Source of the DNA: an uncultured Bacilli bacterium
GTDB taxonomy: Bacteria > Bacillota_I > Bacilli_A > RF39 > UBA660
Reading direction: 5' to 3'
NCBI GenBank assembly: GCA_910585045.1
Contig: CAJUCD010000003.1
Location: forward strand, 85,330-149,329
DNA: 64,000 nt
Part shown: piece after piece, positions 17,312 through 25,541 of the stretch
Layout: the number at the start of each line of letters is the position of its first letter
Position numbering within the stretch: position 1 is the stretch's first letter
Position numbers and translations under genes: made by a program
The notes under the pieces: generated by a model
Told to the model about the DNA's origin: nothing
The model's database searches: none
Seen by the model: the letters and a program-made list of their open reading frames with translations, nothing else

Positions 17312-17383
17312 TTTTAAAAATGTTATTTATGTTTTATAATTTGTGCTATAATATAAAGGAATTTTTTAGGAGATTATTTTAAT

Positions 17384-18586
17384 ATGATTAAGAATTTATC
17401 ATTAAATGATTGTACTCAAGAAAATATAATAGAGCACCTTAAAAATACTGAAAAATTATTGAAAACAGTTGCAACTAAGTTATCAAAAGAGGAAAAAGAT
17501 GCCAAAATATATGTAATGCCTGATTTAGGAATTGCTCAAAATGCAACAAGAATGTTAGGAGGATTTTATACAGGAGCTTGTTATACGTGGGATACAGATG
17601 TTCCGTTTATTCCAGTTGATGCTACAGTAAATGTTTGTGGAACGGCAATTTATAAATTAAATAAAAGTATTAGTAATGAAGAATTTATTAATAGACTTAA
17701 TAATATATTAAATGATAGAAAATCTTATTTAGACTTTGCTAATAAGCATTTACCATTAGAAGTTTTAAAAACTATTGATATTAATGATGCTTCAAAATAT
17801 TATTGGAATTATACTAATGGTAATCATTTTATTATTTTTGCTGAGTCTGATGGAGAATATGGACTGGAAAAAGGTCAGTATATGATTGTTCATGCTTCTG
17901 CGATAGAATTTAAAAAAGATAATTTGGAATTTGGATTATATCCTGTAAAAGGAAATTGGTATTATGATGATATAAAAACAGAATATGATGAAGATTCTAA
18001 AAGATATTTACGATATATAACAGGTGAAAAAGCTAAAAGATTTTATGATATAGCTACCTATTTAAAAGATTTTAATAAAATTAGAAATAGTTATTTTTGT
18101 AAGGCTGTTTTAGGTGATTTATTACAAAAAGAAGTTATTAATATAAGCCATTATGGAATGCCAACAAATAATTCTATATGTATTGGCTCTCAGTGGGAAC
18201 AACTTGATTATGCATTATTGACAGCACCTGGAAATGCTATTTATTTGGTACATCCTAAATTAAATTTAAACAATACTTTTGCACTAGATAATATAAATAT
18301 TACTTTGACTCCTCATGGTTGTGGTGTAAAAATGAATAATAGTGCAGATAAAATAGAATATCTCGATAAAAACACATTAAAAGTTGGTAATAATATTTTT
18401 AGTTTAGGTAATAGTGTAAATATTGGCATAGATGTTTCAGTAAGAACAAATGGTATGAATGAAGAAGAATTAGATACATACATATTAAATATTCTAAAGC
18501 AATGTCCTGGAACTGTTTATGGTAAATTAAAGCAACGCTATGCTAAAACAAAATCTGGAGATTTTGAATTTATTAAAGAAAATTAA
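17384..18586 (+). CDS. Unrecognised 400-residue protein
   Basis: I do not recognise this protein. It has no signal peptide or membrane helix. The N-terminal half has a striking stretch, YVMPDLGIAQNATRMLGG, followed by GACYTWDTDVPFIPVDATVN; the centre contains ISHYGMPTNNSICIGSQWEQ; the C-terminal third includes TPHGCGVKMNN and QCPGTVYGKLKQRYAK. The conserved-looking PD, DTD, PVDATVNVCG and HGCG segments suggest an enzyme. A faint similarity in style to RtcB ligases was considered but the metal-binding pattern does not fit. TTAGGAGAT precedes the ATG, and the gene is monocistronic with its own terminator. Confidence 0.72.
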   Translation: MIKNLSLNDCTQENIIEHLKNTEKLLKTVATKLSKEEKDAKIYVMPDLGIAQNATRMLGGFYTGACYTWDTDVPFIPVDATVNVCGTAIYKLNKSISNEEFINRLNNILNDRKSYLDFANKHLPLEVLKTIDINDASKYYWNYTNGNHFIIFAESDGEYGLEKGQYMIVHASAIEFKKDNLEFGLYPVKGNWYYDDIKTEYDEDSKRYLRYITGEKAKRFYDIATYLKDFNKIRNSYFCKAVLGDLLQKEVINISHYGMPTNNSICIGSQWEQLDYALLTAPGNAIYLVHPKLNLNNTFALDNINITLTPHGCGVKMNNSADKIEYLDKNTLKVGNNIFSLGNSVNIGIDVSVRTNGMNEEELDTYILNILKQCPGTVYGKLKQRYAKTKSGDFEFIKEN

Positions 18587-18594
18587 ATTGTTAG

Positions 18595-18624
18595 AAACTC
18601 GAATTTTATGTTTCGAGTTTTAAT
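18595..18624 (+). terminator. Intrinsic terminator
   Basis: AAACTCGAA and TTTCGAGTTT form the stem, followed by TAAT. It is a near copy of the terminator at 16040. Confidence 0.7.
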
Positions 18625-18680
18625 ATGGATTAATTTATGTTATAATTTTTTTGATTATATAGTATTGGATGTGATTATTA

Positions 18681-19025
18681 ATGTATTTTAAAATTGCACA
18701 ATCTTTTTCTGAGACTCCTGGTGGTCGTTATAAAAAAGAAGGACCTTATTCAGCTGAAGAATTTAGAGATAATTTTTTAGTACCTTTATATTTAAAGTGC
18801 TTAGCGCTATCAGAAAAATTAATGTTAGATTTTGATGGTGGTTATGGTTATGCTCCTGGTTTTTTAGAGGAAACTTTTGGGGGAATGATTAGACTTGGTT
18901 ATTCTGCAACAGAAATGGCTACAGTTATAGAGTTTGTTTCAAATGAAGAACCTAATTTAATATCTAATATTGCAAGTTATATTAGTGATGCTGAATGGGT
19001 TTTAAATGATAGGAATTTAAATTAA
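18681..19025 (+). CDS. STAS-like domain protein (DUF4325)
   Basis: A 114-residue protein with the DUF4325 signature: PGGRYKKEGPYSAEEFRDNF near the start, a DFDGGYGYAPGFLEETFGG core (residues about 50-70) and a helical end. DUF4325 proteins have a STAS-like fold and often sit next to ATPase or kinase-type regulators or in defence and signalling loci. Here the neighbour is an ABC transporter ten bases downstream, so the two are probably one transcript. The role is not known. Confidence 0.82.
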   Translation: MYFKIAQSFSETPGGRYKKEGPYSAEEFRDNFLVPLYLKCLALSEKLMLDFDGGYGYAPGFLEETFGGMIRLGYSATEMATVIEFVSNEEPNLISNIASYISDAEWVLNDRNLN

Positions 19026-19035
19026 GAGGTGTGTT

Positions 19036-20718
19036 ATGGGGTATTCATTAAAAGTTAGAAACATTGTAAAAGATGTTAAAGTTAAAGGGAAAACTAAAAG
19101 GTTATTAGATAATGTATCTTTTGATATTAGTGAGCATGAATTTGTAGCATTAGTTGGTGTATCAGGGGCTGGTAAAACAACACTTTTGAATGTTTTAAGT
19201 GGTTATGATTCATATTCTAATGGCGAGGTTTATATTAATGATTTAGCAATTTCATCTAATATGGACTATTATATGAATAAAATGAGTTATGTACCGCAAA
19301 GAGAAGTGTTGCATAATCATTTAACTTTAGAAAGAGCTTTGTATTATAGTGCTAGTCTTAGAATTGCTAATGCTAGTAGCGAAGAAATAAAGAGAAAAGT
19401 AAAAAAAGTAATTAGAGAATTAGACTTGCAAGGAAAAGAAAATACTTTTATAAAAAATTTGAGTGGAGGAGAGAGAAAAAGAGCTTCTATAGCTACAGAA
19501 CTTTTAACTAAGCCAGATATTATGTTTTTAGATGAGCCTACTAGTGGTCTTGATTCTAATATTGAGAAGAAATTGATGATTACTTTAAGAGAGTTAGCTA
19601 ATCAAGGTAAAACGGTTGTGATAACAGCACATACTTTAGCTAATTTATATTTGTGCGATAAAATAATATTTATGAGTGAAGGGGGAAAAATTTGTTTCAT
19701 TGGTACTTATGAAGAAAGTTTAAAATATTTTCAAGTTAAAGAGTTTGTTGATATTTATGAAAAGCTAAAAGATCCTTCTCAAATAGAAAAGTATCAAAAA
19801 AAATATAATGAAAAAGAATTGTTAAATATAGAAAAAAGAAGAAAAATTAATCATAAGAAGCAAAAAAAAATATCTAGATTAAAAGAAATTTATTTTTTGA
19901 CAAAAAGATACTCGGAAATAATAATGAATAATAAAGTATTTTGTTTTTTGCTCTTTTTTCAAGCAATAATTATGGGATTTGCCATTATCATTGTAGCTAA
20001 AGATGATTGGTTGAAAGTTTATGATACTGCTAAAATTTTATTGTTTGCATTTTCATGTGCAGCAATGTGGCTGGGACTTTTTAATTCTGTTCAAGAAATT
20101 GTAAAGGAAAAAGATATTATTAAATTGGAATATTTTAATAATATGCGATTGTCTTCTTATGTTGTTTCAAAATTGTTGGTATTTGCATTTTTATCTTTAG
20201 TACAAGCTTTGTTGTTTTTAGGTATAATTAGTTTAAAAGTTGGAATGCCAGTTTCAGGAATAATATTTTCATCAGCTTTTGTAGAATATATTTTTTGTTT
20301 CTTTTTAGTCTCTTTTTCTTCTTCAATGCTTGGTATGTTAATATCAGCAGTAGTTAAAACAACAGAAATCACTCTTATAATTACGCCTATATATATGATG
20401 TTTCAATTATTATTTTCAGGAATATTAGTATCTTTACATGGTATCGGCGATACTATTTCTCATTTTATAATTGGAAGATATGCGATAGAATCGTTTGGTA
20501 TTACAACTAACTTGATAGAAGTGCTTAAAAATACTAGTTTGGGTGGAATTATTGATCCTATAACAACAACGGGAATGTTTATTGATGAGGCGGAACAATA
20601 CTACTTGTATACACTTAGTCATATGAATCAAATTATTTTAATATTAGTATTTACAATTTGTTTATTTATGGTTCTATCTATTTTGGCAATTAAGTATAAT
20701 ATAAAAAAATCATATTAG
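19036..20718 (+). CDS. ABC transporter, fused ATPase-permease (ABCG type)
   Basis: A 560-residue half-transporter with the ATPase first. Walker A is GVSGAGKTTLL (residues about 42-52), the signature is LSGGERKR and Walker B is IMFLDEPTSGLDS. After a charged linker, the ABC2-type permease has about six helices (from FCFLLFFQAIIMGFAIIIVA to ILILVFTICLFMVLSIL). This order is that of eukaryotic ABCG/White transporters and their bacterial relatives. It would dimerise in the membrane. AAGAGGTG precedes the ATG and the start lies ten bases after the STAS-like gene. The substrate cannot be predicted. Confidence 0.92.
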   Translation: MGYSLKVRNIVKDVKVKGKTKRLLDNVSFDISEHEFVALVGVSGAGKTTLLNVLSGYDSYSNGEVYINDLAISSNMDYYMNKMSYVPQREVLHNHLTLERALYYSASLRIANASSEEIKRKVKKVIRELDLQGKENTFIKNLSGGERKRASIATELLTKPDIMFLDEPTSGLDSNIEKKLMITLRELANQGKTVVITAHTLANLYLCDKIIFMSEGGKICFIGTYEESLKYFQVKEFVDIYEKLKDPSQIEKYQKKYNEKELLNIEKRRKINHKKQKKISRLKEIYFLTKRYSEIIMNNKVFCFLLFFQAIIMGFAIIIVAKDDWLKVYDTAKILLFAFSCAAMWLGLFNSVQEIVKEKDIIKLEYFNNMRLSSYVVSKLLVFAFLSLVQALLFLGIISLKVGMPVSGIIFSSAFVEYIFCFFLVSFSSSMLGMLISAVVKTTEITLIITPIYMMFQLLFSGILVSLHGIGDTISHFIIGRYAIESFGITTNLIEVLKNTSLGGIIDPITTTGMFIDEAEQYYLYTLSHMNQIILILVFTICLFMVLSILAIKYNIKKSY

Positions 20719-20759
20719 AAATTTAATATGAAATTTAATTAGATGATTGTGGTGATTAA

Positions 20760-21350
20760 ATGATATTTGCTTCTATATTATTATTTTTATTATTTGTTTT
20801 ATGGTCTTTTAATATGGTTAAAGGGAACTTAGAACATTTAGATAATAAAGTTTACAGTTATTTACATATAAATAAAGTGTATACGAAGATATTTAAAATT
20901 ATAACTATTTTAGGAAGTACAAAGTTTTTTGTGCTGCTTTCTTTTTTGTTGTTAATATTTATGAAGAATAAGATATTGGCAAGTGTAATAGTAGTCTTAT
21001 TAATTATAAGTAGTGGACTAATAGAAGGATTTAAACGGATGTTTAAAAGAGAAAGACCTAATATAAAAAGATTAGTTAAAGAAAAAGGTTATAGTTTCCC
21101 ATCGGGACATACTACTAGTTCCACTTCTTTTTTTGGTTTTCTTATTTTTTTAGTTAGTATTAGTTATTTAATTATTAGTGTTAAAATTATTTTAATTATG
21201 CTTATTTTGGTAATAATTCTTTTGATTGGTCTTAGTAGAATATATTTAGGAGTGCATTATTTTAGTGATGTAATAGGGGCTTATTTGCTAGCTTCTAGCT
21301 ATGTACTTTTGTATGTCTACTTTGTGCATGCTCTTTTAAAATTTGTTTGA
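20760..21350 (+). CDS. PAP2-family phosphatase
   Basis: A 196-residue membrane protein with the three PAP2 motifs in order: KRMFKRERPN (residues about 92-101), YSFPSGHTTSS (about 112-122) and SRIYLGVHYFSDVIGAYLL (about 160-178). All catalytic residues (K, R, the SGH histidine, R and the second H) are present. Bacterial members dephosphorylate undecaprenyl pyrophosphate or phosphatidylglycerol phosphate. Given the LCP-family gene next door, a cell-envelope role is reasonable. Confidence 0.92.
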   Translation: MIFASILLFLLFVLWSFNMVKGNLEHLDNKVYSYLHINKVYTKIFKIITILGSTKFFVLLSFLLLIFMKNKILASVIVVLLIISSGLIEGFKRMFKRERPNIKRLVKEKGYSFPSGHTTSSTSFFGFLIFLVSISYLIISVKIILIMLILVIILLIGLSRIYLGVHYFSDVIGAYLLASSYVLLYVYFVHALLKFV

Positions 21351-21399
21351 TGTTTAAAATAGTAGTGTTATAATTATAGTATTAAGTAGGTGAAATAGT

Positions 21400-22833
21400 T
21401 TGATTAAAAAAAAGAATAAGGAAAATAAAGGAAAGATTGTACCTTTTTTTAAATATTTAGCAGCGGCAATGCTTATTATAACTTTTATTACTTTAGGATT
21501 ATTTCTTTTTATAGATGTTCTGCCTGGAGAATATTATTTTGTTTTAACAGCTTTACTTTTGTTAATAACAGGAGGTTTATCAACTTTAATTTTAACAAGG
21601 AGAGGACCTAAAAGAAGAATTTTAGGGACATTTTTATCAATTTTTTATATTATTTTATTAATTTTAATTATTATATATGAACTTAATACAATTGACTTTT
21701 TAAAAAAGATGGGACTTAAAAATTATAAAACTGAGAATTATAGTGTTTTAGTTTTAAAAGATACTAAATTTCAAGATATTGGTGATTTAAATAAAAAAAG
21801 CATTGGAAGTTTAGAGTTTAATTCTGATGGTATAAATGGTGCTAAAGAAAAATTAGAGAAAAAAATTAGTGTTTCTTTTAAAACTTTTAAAGATATTACA
21901 GAACTTAAAAATAATTTTGTTAATAAAAAAATAGATGCAATGTTAATTGAAAATTCTATATTGGCTATTTTATCAGAAGATAATGAAGAATTTACAAATA
22001 GTTATAAAGTCATATATGATTTTTCATTAGATGTAGAAACTGATAATATTGCTAAGAGTGTAGATATAAGAAAAGATTCATTTAACATCTATATTTCAGG
22101 AATTGATACTTATGGTAAAGTTAGTAGCGTTTCTAGAAGTGATGTAAATATGGTTTTGTCAATAAATCCTAAAACGCATAAGATTCTTATTACTTCAATT
22201 CCTAGAGATTACTATGTTAATTTGGCGGGTAAGAATGCTAAGGATAAGCTTACTCATGCTGGTATTTATGGTGTTGATACAAGTGTAAAAACTTTAGAAG
22301 AATTATTAGATATTAAAATTAATTATTATATAAAAGTTAATTTTACTTCTTTAATTAAAGTAGTGGATGCTCTTGGTGGAGTTAATGTTTATTCTAATTA
22401 TCAATTTACTTCAATTGATGGATATAATTATAAGAAAGGTTATAATACAGTTAATGGAGAAAAAGCTTTATCATTTGTAAGAGAAAGAAAGGCATTTAAT
22501 GGAGGAGATAGAGTTAGAATTGAAAATCAGGCTAATATGATTAAAGCGATGATTGATAAGGCAATAAGTCCAGCAATTATTACAAAGTATAATAGTTTAT
22601 TGAAAACTTTGAGTAATTCATTTGTTACTAATTTAGAAATGGAAGAAATAACAGAATTTATTAAAATGCAAGTTGATGAAATGCCAAATTGGGATATAGA
22701 AAATTATAGTTTAAATGGGCATGATGATTATCAGTATACATATTCTTTTGGAGGCGCTAAGTTATATGTAATGACACCAGATAATGAGACTGTTATTAAT
22801 GCTCAAAATAAAATAAAAGAGACACTTAATTAG
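21400..22833 (+). CDS. LytR-CpsA-Psr (LCP) family protein
   Basis: A 477-residue membrane protein with several N-terminal helices (residues about 15-105), then a linker domain and the LCP catalytic domain, recognisable as FNIYISGIDTYG, SRSDVNMVLSINPKTHKILI, SIPRDYYV, GVDTSVKTLEELLDI and KALSFVRERKAFNGGDRVR. LCP enzymes transfer undecaprenyl-linked glycopolymers such as teichoic acids to peptidoglycan. It starts with TTG at 21400, six bases after TAGGTGA. The residues corresponding to the catalytic arginines (SIPRD, RERKAFNGGDRVR) are kept. Confidence 0.93.
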   Translation: MIKKKNKENKGKIVPFFKYLAAAMLIITFITLGLFLFIDVLPGEYYFVLTALLLLITGGLSTLILTRRGPKRRILGTFLSIFYIILLILIIIYELNTIDFLKKMGLKNYKTENYSVLVLKDTKFQDIGDLNKKSIGSLEFNSDGINGAKEKLEKKISVSFKTFKDITELKNNFVNKKIDAMLIENSILAILSEDNEEFTNSYKVIYDFSLDVETDNIAKSVDIRKDSFNIYISGIDTYGKVSSVSRSDVNMVLSINPKTHKILITSIPRDYYVNLAGKNAKDKLTHAGIYGVDTSVKTLEELLDIKINYYIKVNFTSLIKVVDALGGVNVYSNYQFTSIDGYNYKKGYNTVNGEKALSFVRERKAFNGGDRVRIENQANMIKAMIDKAISPAIITKYNSLLKTLSNSFVTNLEMEEITEFIKMQVDEMPNWDIENYSLNGHDDYQYTYSFGGAKLYVMTPDNETVINAQNKIKETLN

Positions 22834-22846
22834 TGGCTCAATTTTT
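22819..22846. terminator. Terminator between convergent genes
   Basis: GAG-A-CACT and AGTG-G-CTC pair at the end of the LCP gene, followed by ATTTTT. An AAAA stretch upstream could let it work on the other strand as well. Confidence 0.7.
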
Positions 22847-23650
22847 ATATAATCTATATAAACTTATAGAGGGAGTATTAAATAAACGTATACTAATTTT
22901 TTCAGTCCCTATACCATTAGAAATATAGAGTTTTTGATTATCAATTTGATAGTATTCTTCAAAATAAGTTTCAGCTCCAGGAGTTTTTCTAATTCCTCCC
23001 ATAAAAGGTATTCTTATCTGCCCACCAAGAGAATGACCTGCAAAGGCTAGTGTAGGTTTAGATATTTCTTTTATTAAGTCTGGTTTATGAAATAAACTTA
23101 TGTTGTAATAAGGATTATTAAATAGTTCATTGATCTTATCTTTATTGGTAAGTCCAATGAAGTTAATTGGGGTGCTATTATTATAATAAATTAATTTAGA
23201 ACTGTTATCTAAAATAGTAAATTCACTTTTAGTTAAAATATCAGAATAACTATTTATATATTTTTCATCATAGTCACCAATAATAGCAAATTTAGCAAAT
23301 TTAGCATTAATTTTTTTGAGCTGTTTTATTAAGATATCTTTAGTTTTTTCATTAATGTCTTGGTCTAGTAAGTCGCCTGTAAAAATTACAATATCAGGAT
23401 TAAGTTTGTTTAATTCATTTACGACTTTTTTTAATTGTTCTTCTTTCGTAGTGCGCATAAAGTGAAGGTCGCTAAAATGGGCTATTTTTAGTCCATTAAA
23501 ATTTTCAGGAAGAAGTTCATCATATATAGCTCGTTCTTTTACTGTAAAATTATAGGGATTTATATATCTGCCATATAAATATATTCCAATAACAATAATT
23601 ATAAAAACAAATAGAATTTTAATTCCAGTATGTTTTTTTTCTTTTTTCAT
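22838..23650 (-). CDS. Membrane-anchored metallophosphoesterase
   Basis: A 270-residue protein with an N-terminal membrane helix (IKILFVFIIIVIGIYLYGRY) and a calcineurin-like phosphoesterase domain in the YaeI/YkuE layout: AHFSDLHF, FTGDLLD, a GNH-box variant IGDYDEKY, and AGHSLGGQIRIPF near the end. The usual GNHD is replaced by GDYD, and GHTHGGQ by GHSLGGQ, so one metal-ligand histidine appears changed. The ATG at 23650 follows GGGGGT; a GTG 11 codons upstream lies inside the preceding gene. It overlaps the CPBP gene by four bases (ATGA). Confidence 0.87.
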   Translation of the reverse strand: MKKEKKHTGIKILFVFIIIVIGIYLYGRYINPYNFTVKERAIYDELLPENFNGLKIAHFSDLHFMRTTKEEQLKKVVNELNKLNPDIVIFTGDLLDQDINEKTKDILIKQLKKINAKFAKFAIIGDYDEKYINSYSDILTKSEFTILDNSSKLIYYNNSTPINFIGLTNKDKINELFNNPYYNISLFHKPDLIKEISKPTLAFAGHSLGGQIRIPFMGGIRKTPGAETYFEEYYQIDNQKLYISNGIGTEKISIRLFNTPSISLYRLYKN

Positions 23651-24312
23651 AGAACCCCCATTAATAAAATTAAGGCTACACACATAAAGTTGTGAATTAC
23701 GTGAGCTATATAAGAAGTATATATATTATTAGTTTCGTACATTGCTTTAGCAAAGAAGAAACCTAATGCTCCATAAGGAATAATGAATAAGTATTCAGTT
23801 ATACTTTTTAAATCTGCAATGTGAAAAAAGCCAAATAATAACCCTGTAAATATACTAAATGGGAGCCAGTTGCTAAATGCTTTTTGAAAAGATGCTCTAA
23901 ATGTTATTTCTTCGATTAAAGGGGCTATTAGAACCATTATGAAAAAATTACTTATAGGAAAATTTGTTAATAGTTCTCGGTTAGCGCTTTCATTAACAGC
24001 AATGTTATTTAATATTTGAGTTAAAATAATATTACTAATTATCATAACGCCTAAACCTATAATCCAGTTTTTAAGAGCAATATTTACGTTTTCTTTTTTG
24101 AAATTTTTAAAATCTGATATAAGCTTTTTACGATAAAATATTGCAAGTCCGATTAACATGAAAATGTAAATACATAACATACCAATAGAATTTTTTAGAT
24201 GATTGTTGCTTTTGATAAAATCATAAAATATTGATATGGCTGCTGTTTGTAAAAGTATGTATAAGCCTATAGTAGCAATTCCTTTATAAAAAGCATAAAT
24301 TTTTTCTTTCAT
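23647..24312 (-). CDS. CPBP intramembrane metalloprotease
   Basis: A 221-residue protein with about seven membrane helices and the CPBP (Abi/CAAX-like) motifs: the glutamate pair in APLIEEITFRASF, the FGFFHI histidine motif and a final HVIHNFMCVALILL. Members cut or modify membrane proteins, and some bacterial ones give immunity to bacteriocins. The ATG at 24312 follows AGAGATGAT. It is the first gene of a two-gene operon with the metallophosphoesterase, coupled by an ATGA overlap. Confidence 0.9.
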   Translation of the reverse strand: MKEKIYAFYKGIATIGLYILLQTAAISIFYDFIKSNNHLKNSIGMLCIYIFMLIGLAIFYRKKLISDFKNFKKENVNIALKNWIIGLGVMIISNIILTQILNNIAVNESANRELLTNFPISNFFIMVLIAPLIEEITFRASFQKAFSNWLPFSIFTGLLFGFFHIADLKSITEYLFIIPYGALGFFFAKAMYETNNIYTSYIAHVIHNFMCVALILLMGVL

Positions 24313-24404
24313 TATATCATCTCTATTCTTTATTAATATTAACATATTTTGTGTATAATAGACAATGATTTTTAAGAAGTTTTAGAAAATTATAAAGCTG
24401 ATGG

Positions 24405-24433
24405 TTGATATTTTTTTAAAAATTAGTTATAAT
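24405..24433 (+). promoter_or_regulatory. Promoter of the pilin-like operon
   Basis: TTGATA (24405-24410) and TATAAT (24428-24433) are 17 bp apart, 39 bases before the first gene, which has a near-perfect AAAGGAGG site. Confidence 0.75.
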
Positions 24434-24471
24434 AAATAATATAAATAAAAAATAAAGGAGGAAGTTTATTT

Positions 24472-24735
24472 ATGAAGGAAGCGACTGGAGAATTAAATAT
24501 GACAGTTGTTACAGTAGTAGCTATAGCAGCCGTTGCAGCATTCTTTTATGCGTTTGTATGGCCTGGAATAAGAAATTCAATTATTGCTAGTACTAACTGT
24601 GCTTCTGCACAATGCGAGGCTGATAGTTGTAAAATTACTGGTGGAACAAGAAAATGTGACAAATGTTACTATGGTGATGATTTTAAAGAAGGACCTATAA
24701 CATGTACATTCCAAGACAAAACTGGTGAGGAATAA
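24472..24735 (+). CDS. Short pilin-like membrane protein A
   Basis: An 87-residue protein. It starts MKEATGELNMTVVTVVAIAA, followed by a single N-terminal hydrophobic helix, and ends in a small domain with eight cysteines (including CASAQC, CDKCYYG and TCTF). The N-terminal layout, a few polar residues then a long helix, recalls type IVb pilins, but no clear prepilin peptidase glycine precedes the helix. The next gene is a paralogue (MKEATSDLNLTVVVV). The strong ribosome-binding site AAAGGAGGAAG suggests a major product. I infer a structural subunit of the surface fibre. Confidence 0.7.
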   Translation: MKEATGELNMTVVTVVAIAAVAAFFYAFVWPGIRNSIIASTNCASAQCEADSCKITGGTRKCDKCYYGDDFKEGPITCTFQDKTGEE

Positions 24736-24759
24736 TAGCAATAAATAGGAGGTAGAGAA

Positions 24760-25002
24760 ATGAAAGAGGCGACTAGTGATCTTAATTTGACTGTAGTAGT
24801 AGTTATTATAGTGGCAATGTTGTCTCTTTTTTTCTTTAGCGTTATTTGGCCTAAAATTCATGGTAATTTTTCAGATAATACAAAATGCAGTGAGGCTATT
24901 TGCCCAAAACCTGGGACTACTCCTCAAGATGGACTCGCGGAGTGTTATTATCGTGATAGTAAAGGTGTAGCTCATGATATTACATGCACTTGGAAGGGTT
25001 AA
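24760..25002 (+). CDS. Short pilin-like membrane protein B
   Basis: An 80-residue paralogue of the preceding gene: MKEATSDLNLTVVVVIIVAM, hydrophobic helix, then a small domain with four cysteines, ending CTWKG. Shared features are the MKEAT start, the WP pair after the helix (IWPKI versus VWPGI) and the C-terminal CYY...TCT pattern. TAGGAGGTAGAG precedes the ATG. It is probably a second subunit of the same fibre. Confidence 0.7.
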   Translation: MKEATSDLNLTVVVVIIVAMLSLFFFSVIWPKIHGNFSDNTKCSEAICPKPGTTPQDGLAECYYRDSKGVAHDITCTWKG

Positions 25003-25015
25003 TTGAGGTGGTTAG

Positions 25016-25531
25016 ATGAAAGAGTCAATTGGTGGTATTTCGTTATTTAACATTGTAATCGTTTTTGTAATGGTATTTACAGGTTACATAAGCTTAACAA
25101 TTAATTATTCTAAGGCATATAATATAAAAAATGAAATCTTAAATATTATTAGAAATCAAGGAGGAGTTTGCACTTCTTCTGTTGCTAGTTCTGGTAATAA
25201 TTGTTATAATTTTAAAGATCAAATTGTAGATTATTTTAAAGAAACTAATTATACAAGTGTTGGTAGATGTGATGATGATTGGTATGGATATTCAAGAAGT
25301 GGAGAACTGTTAGGTTTAGGTTCTAAAAAGGCAGCCTTTTGTGTTAAAGCAATTGAGGCTCATGCAACATCAGAACTGCCTGATGCAGTATATTATAAAG
25401 TAAAAATGTTTTATCATTTAGATTTGCCTGTTATAAATAGATTTTGGAATTTTACAGTAGAAGGTGAAACTACAAGAGTTTATGCACCAAATGAATGTGA
25501 TTTTGGTGGATTATATTATTGGTGCGATTAG
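25016..25531 (+). CDS. TadE-like pseudopilin protein
   Basis: A 171-residue protein with an N-terminal membrane helix (FNIVIVFVMVFTGYISLTIN) followed by YSKAYNIKNEILNIIRNQGG and an extracytoplasmic domain with cysteine pairs. The motif NYSKa..iKNEil after the helix is shared with the next gene and resembles the region after the helix in TadE/TadF minor pilins, where residues equivalent to NxxK...E set up the rod-like start. GAGGTGGT precedes the ATG. Confidence 0.65.
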   Translation: MKESIGGISLFNIVIVFVMVFTGYISLTINYSKAYNIKNEILNIIRNQGGVCTSSVASSGNNCYNFKDQIVDYFKETNYTSVGRCDDDWYGYSRSGELLGLGSKKAAFCVKAIEAHATSELPDAVYYKVKMFYHLDLPVINRFWNFTVEGETTRVYAPNECDFGGLYYWCD

Positions 25532-25541
25532 AGGTGATTAA

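Noticed and set aside
17384..18586. RtcB-type RNA ligase
   Set aside because: MPDLG and HGCG recall RtcB motifs, but the expected metal-binding cysteine/histidine order and the guanylated histidine context are missing.
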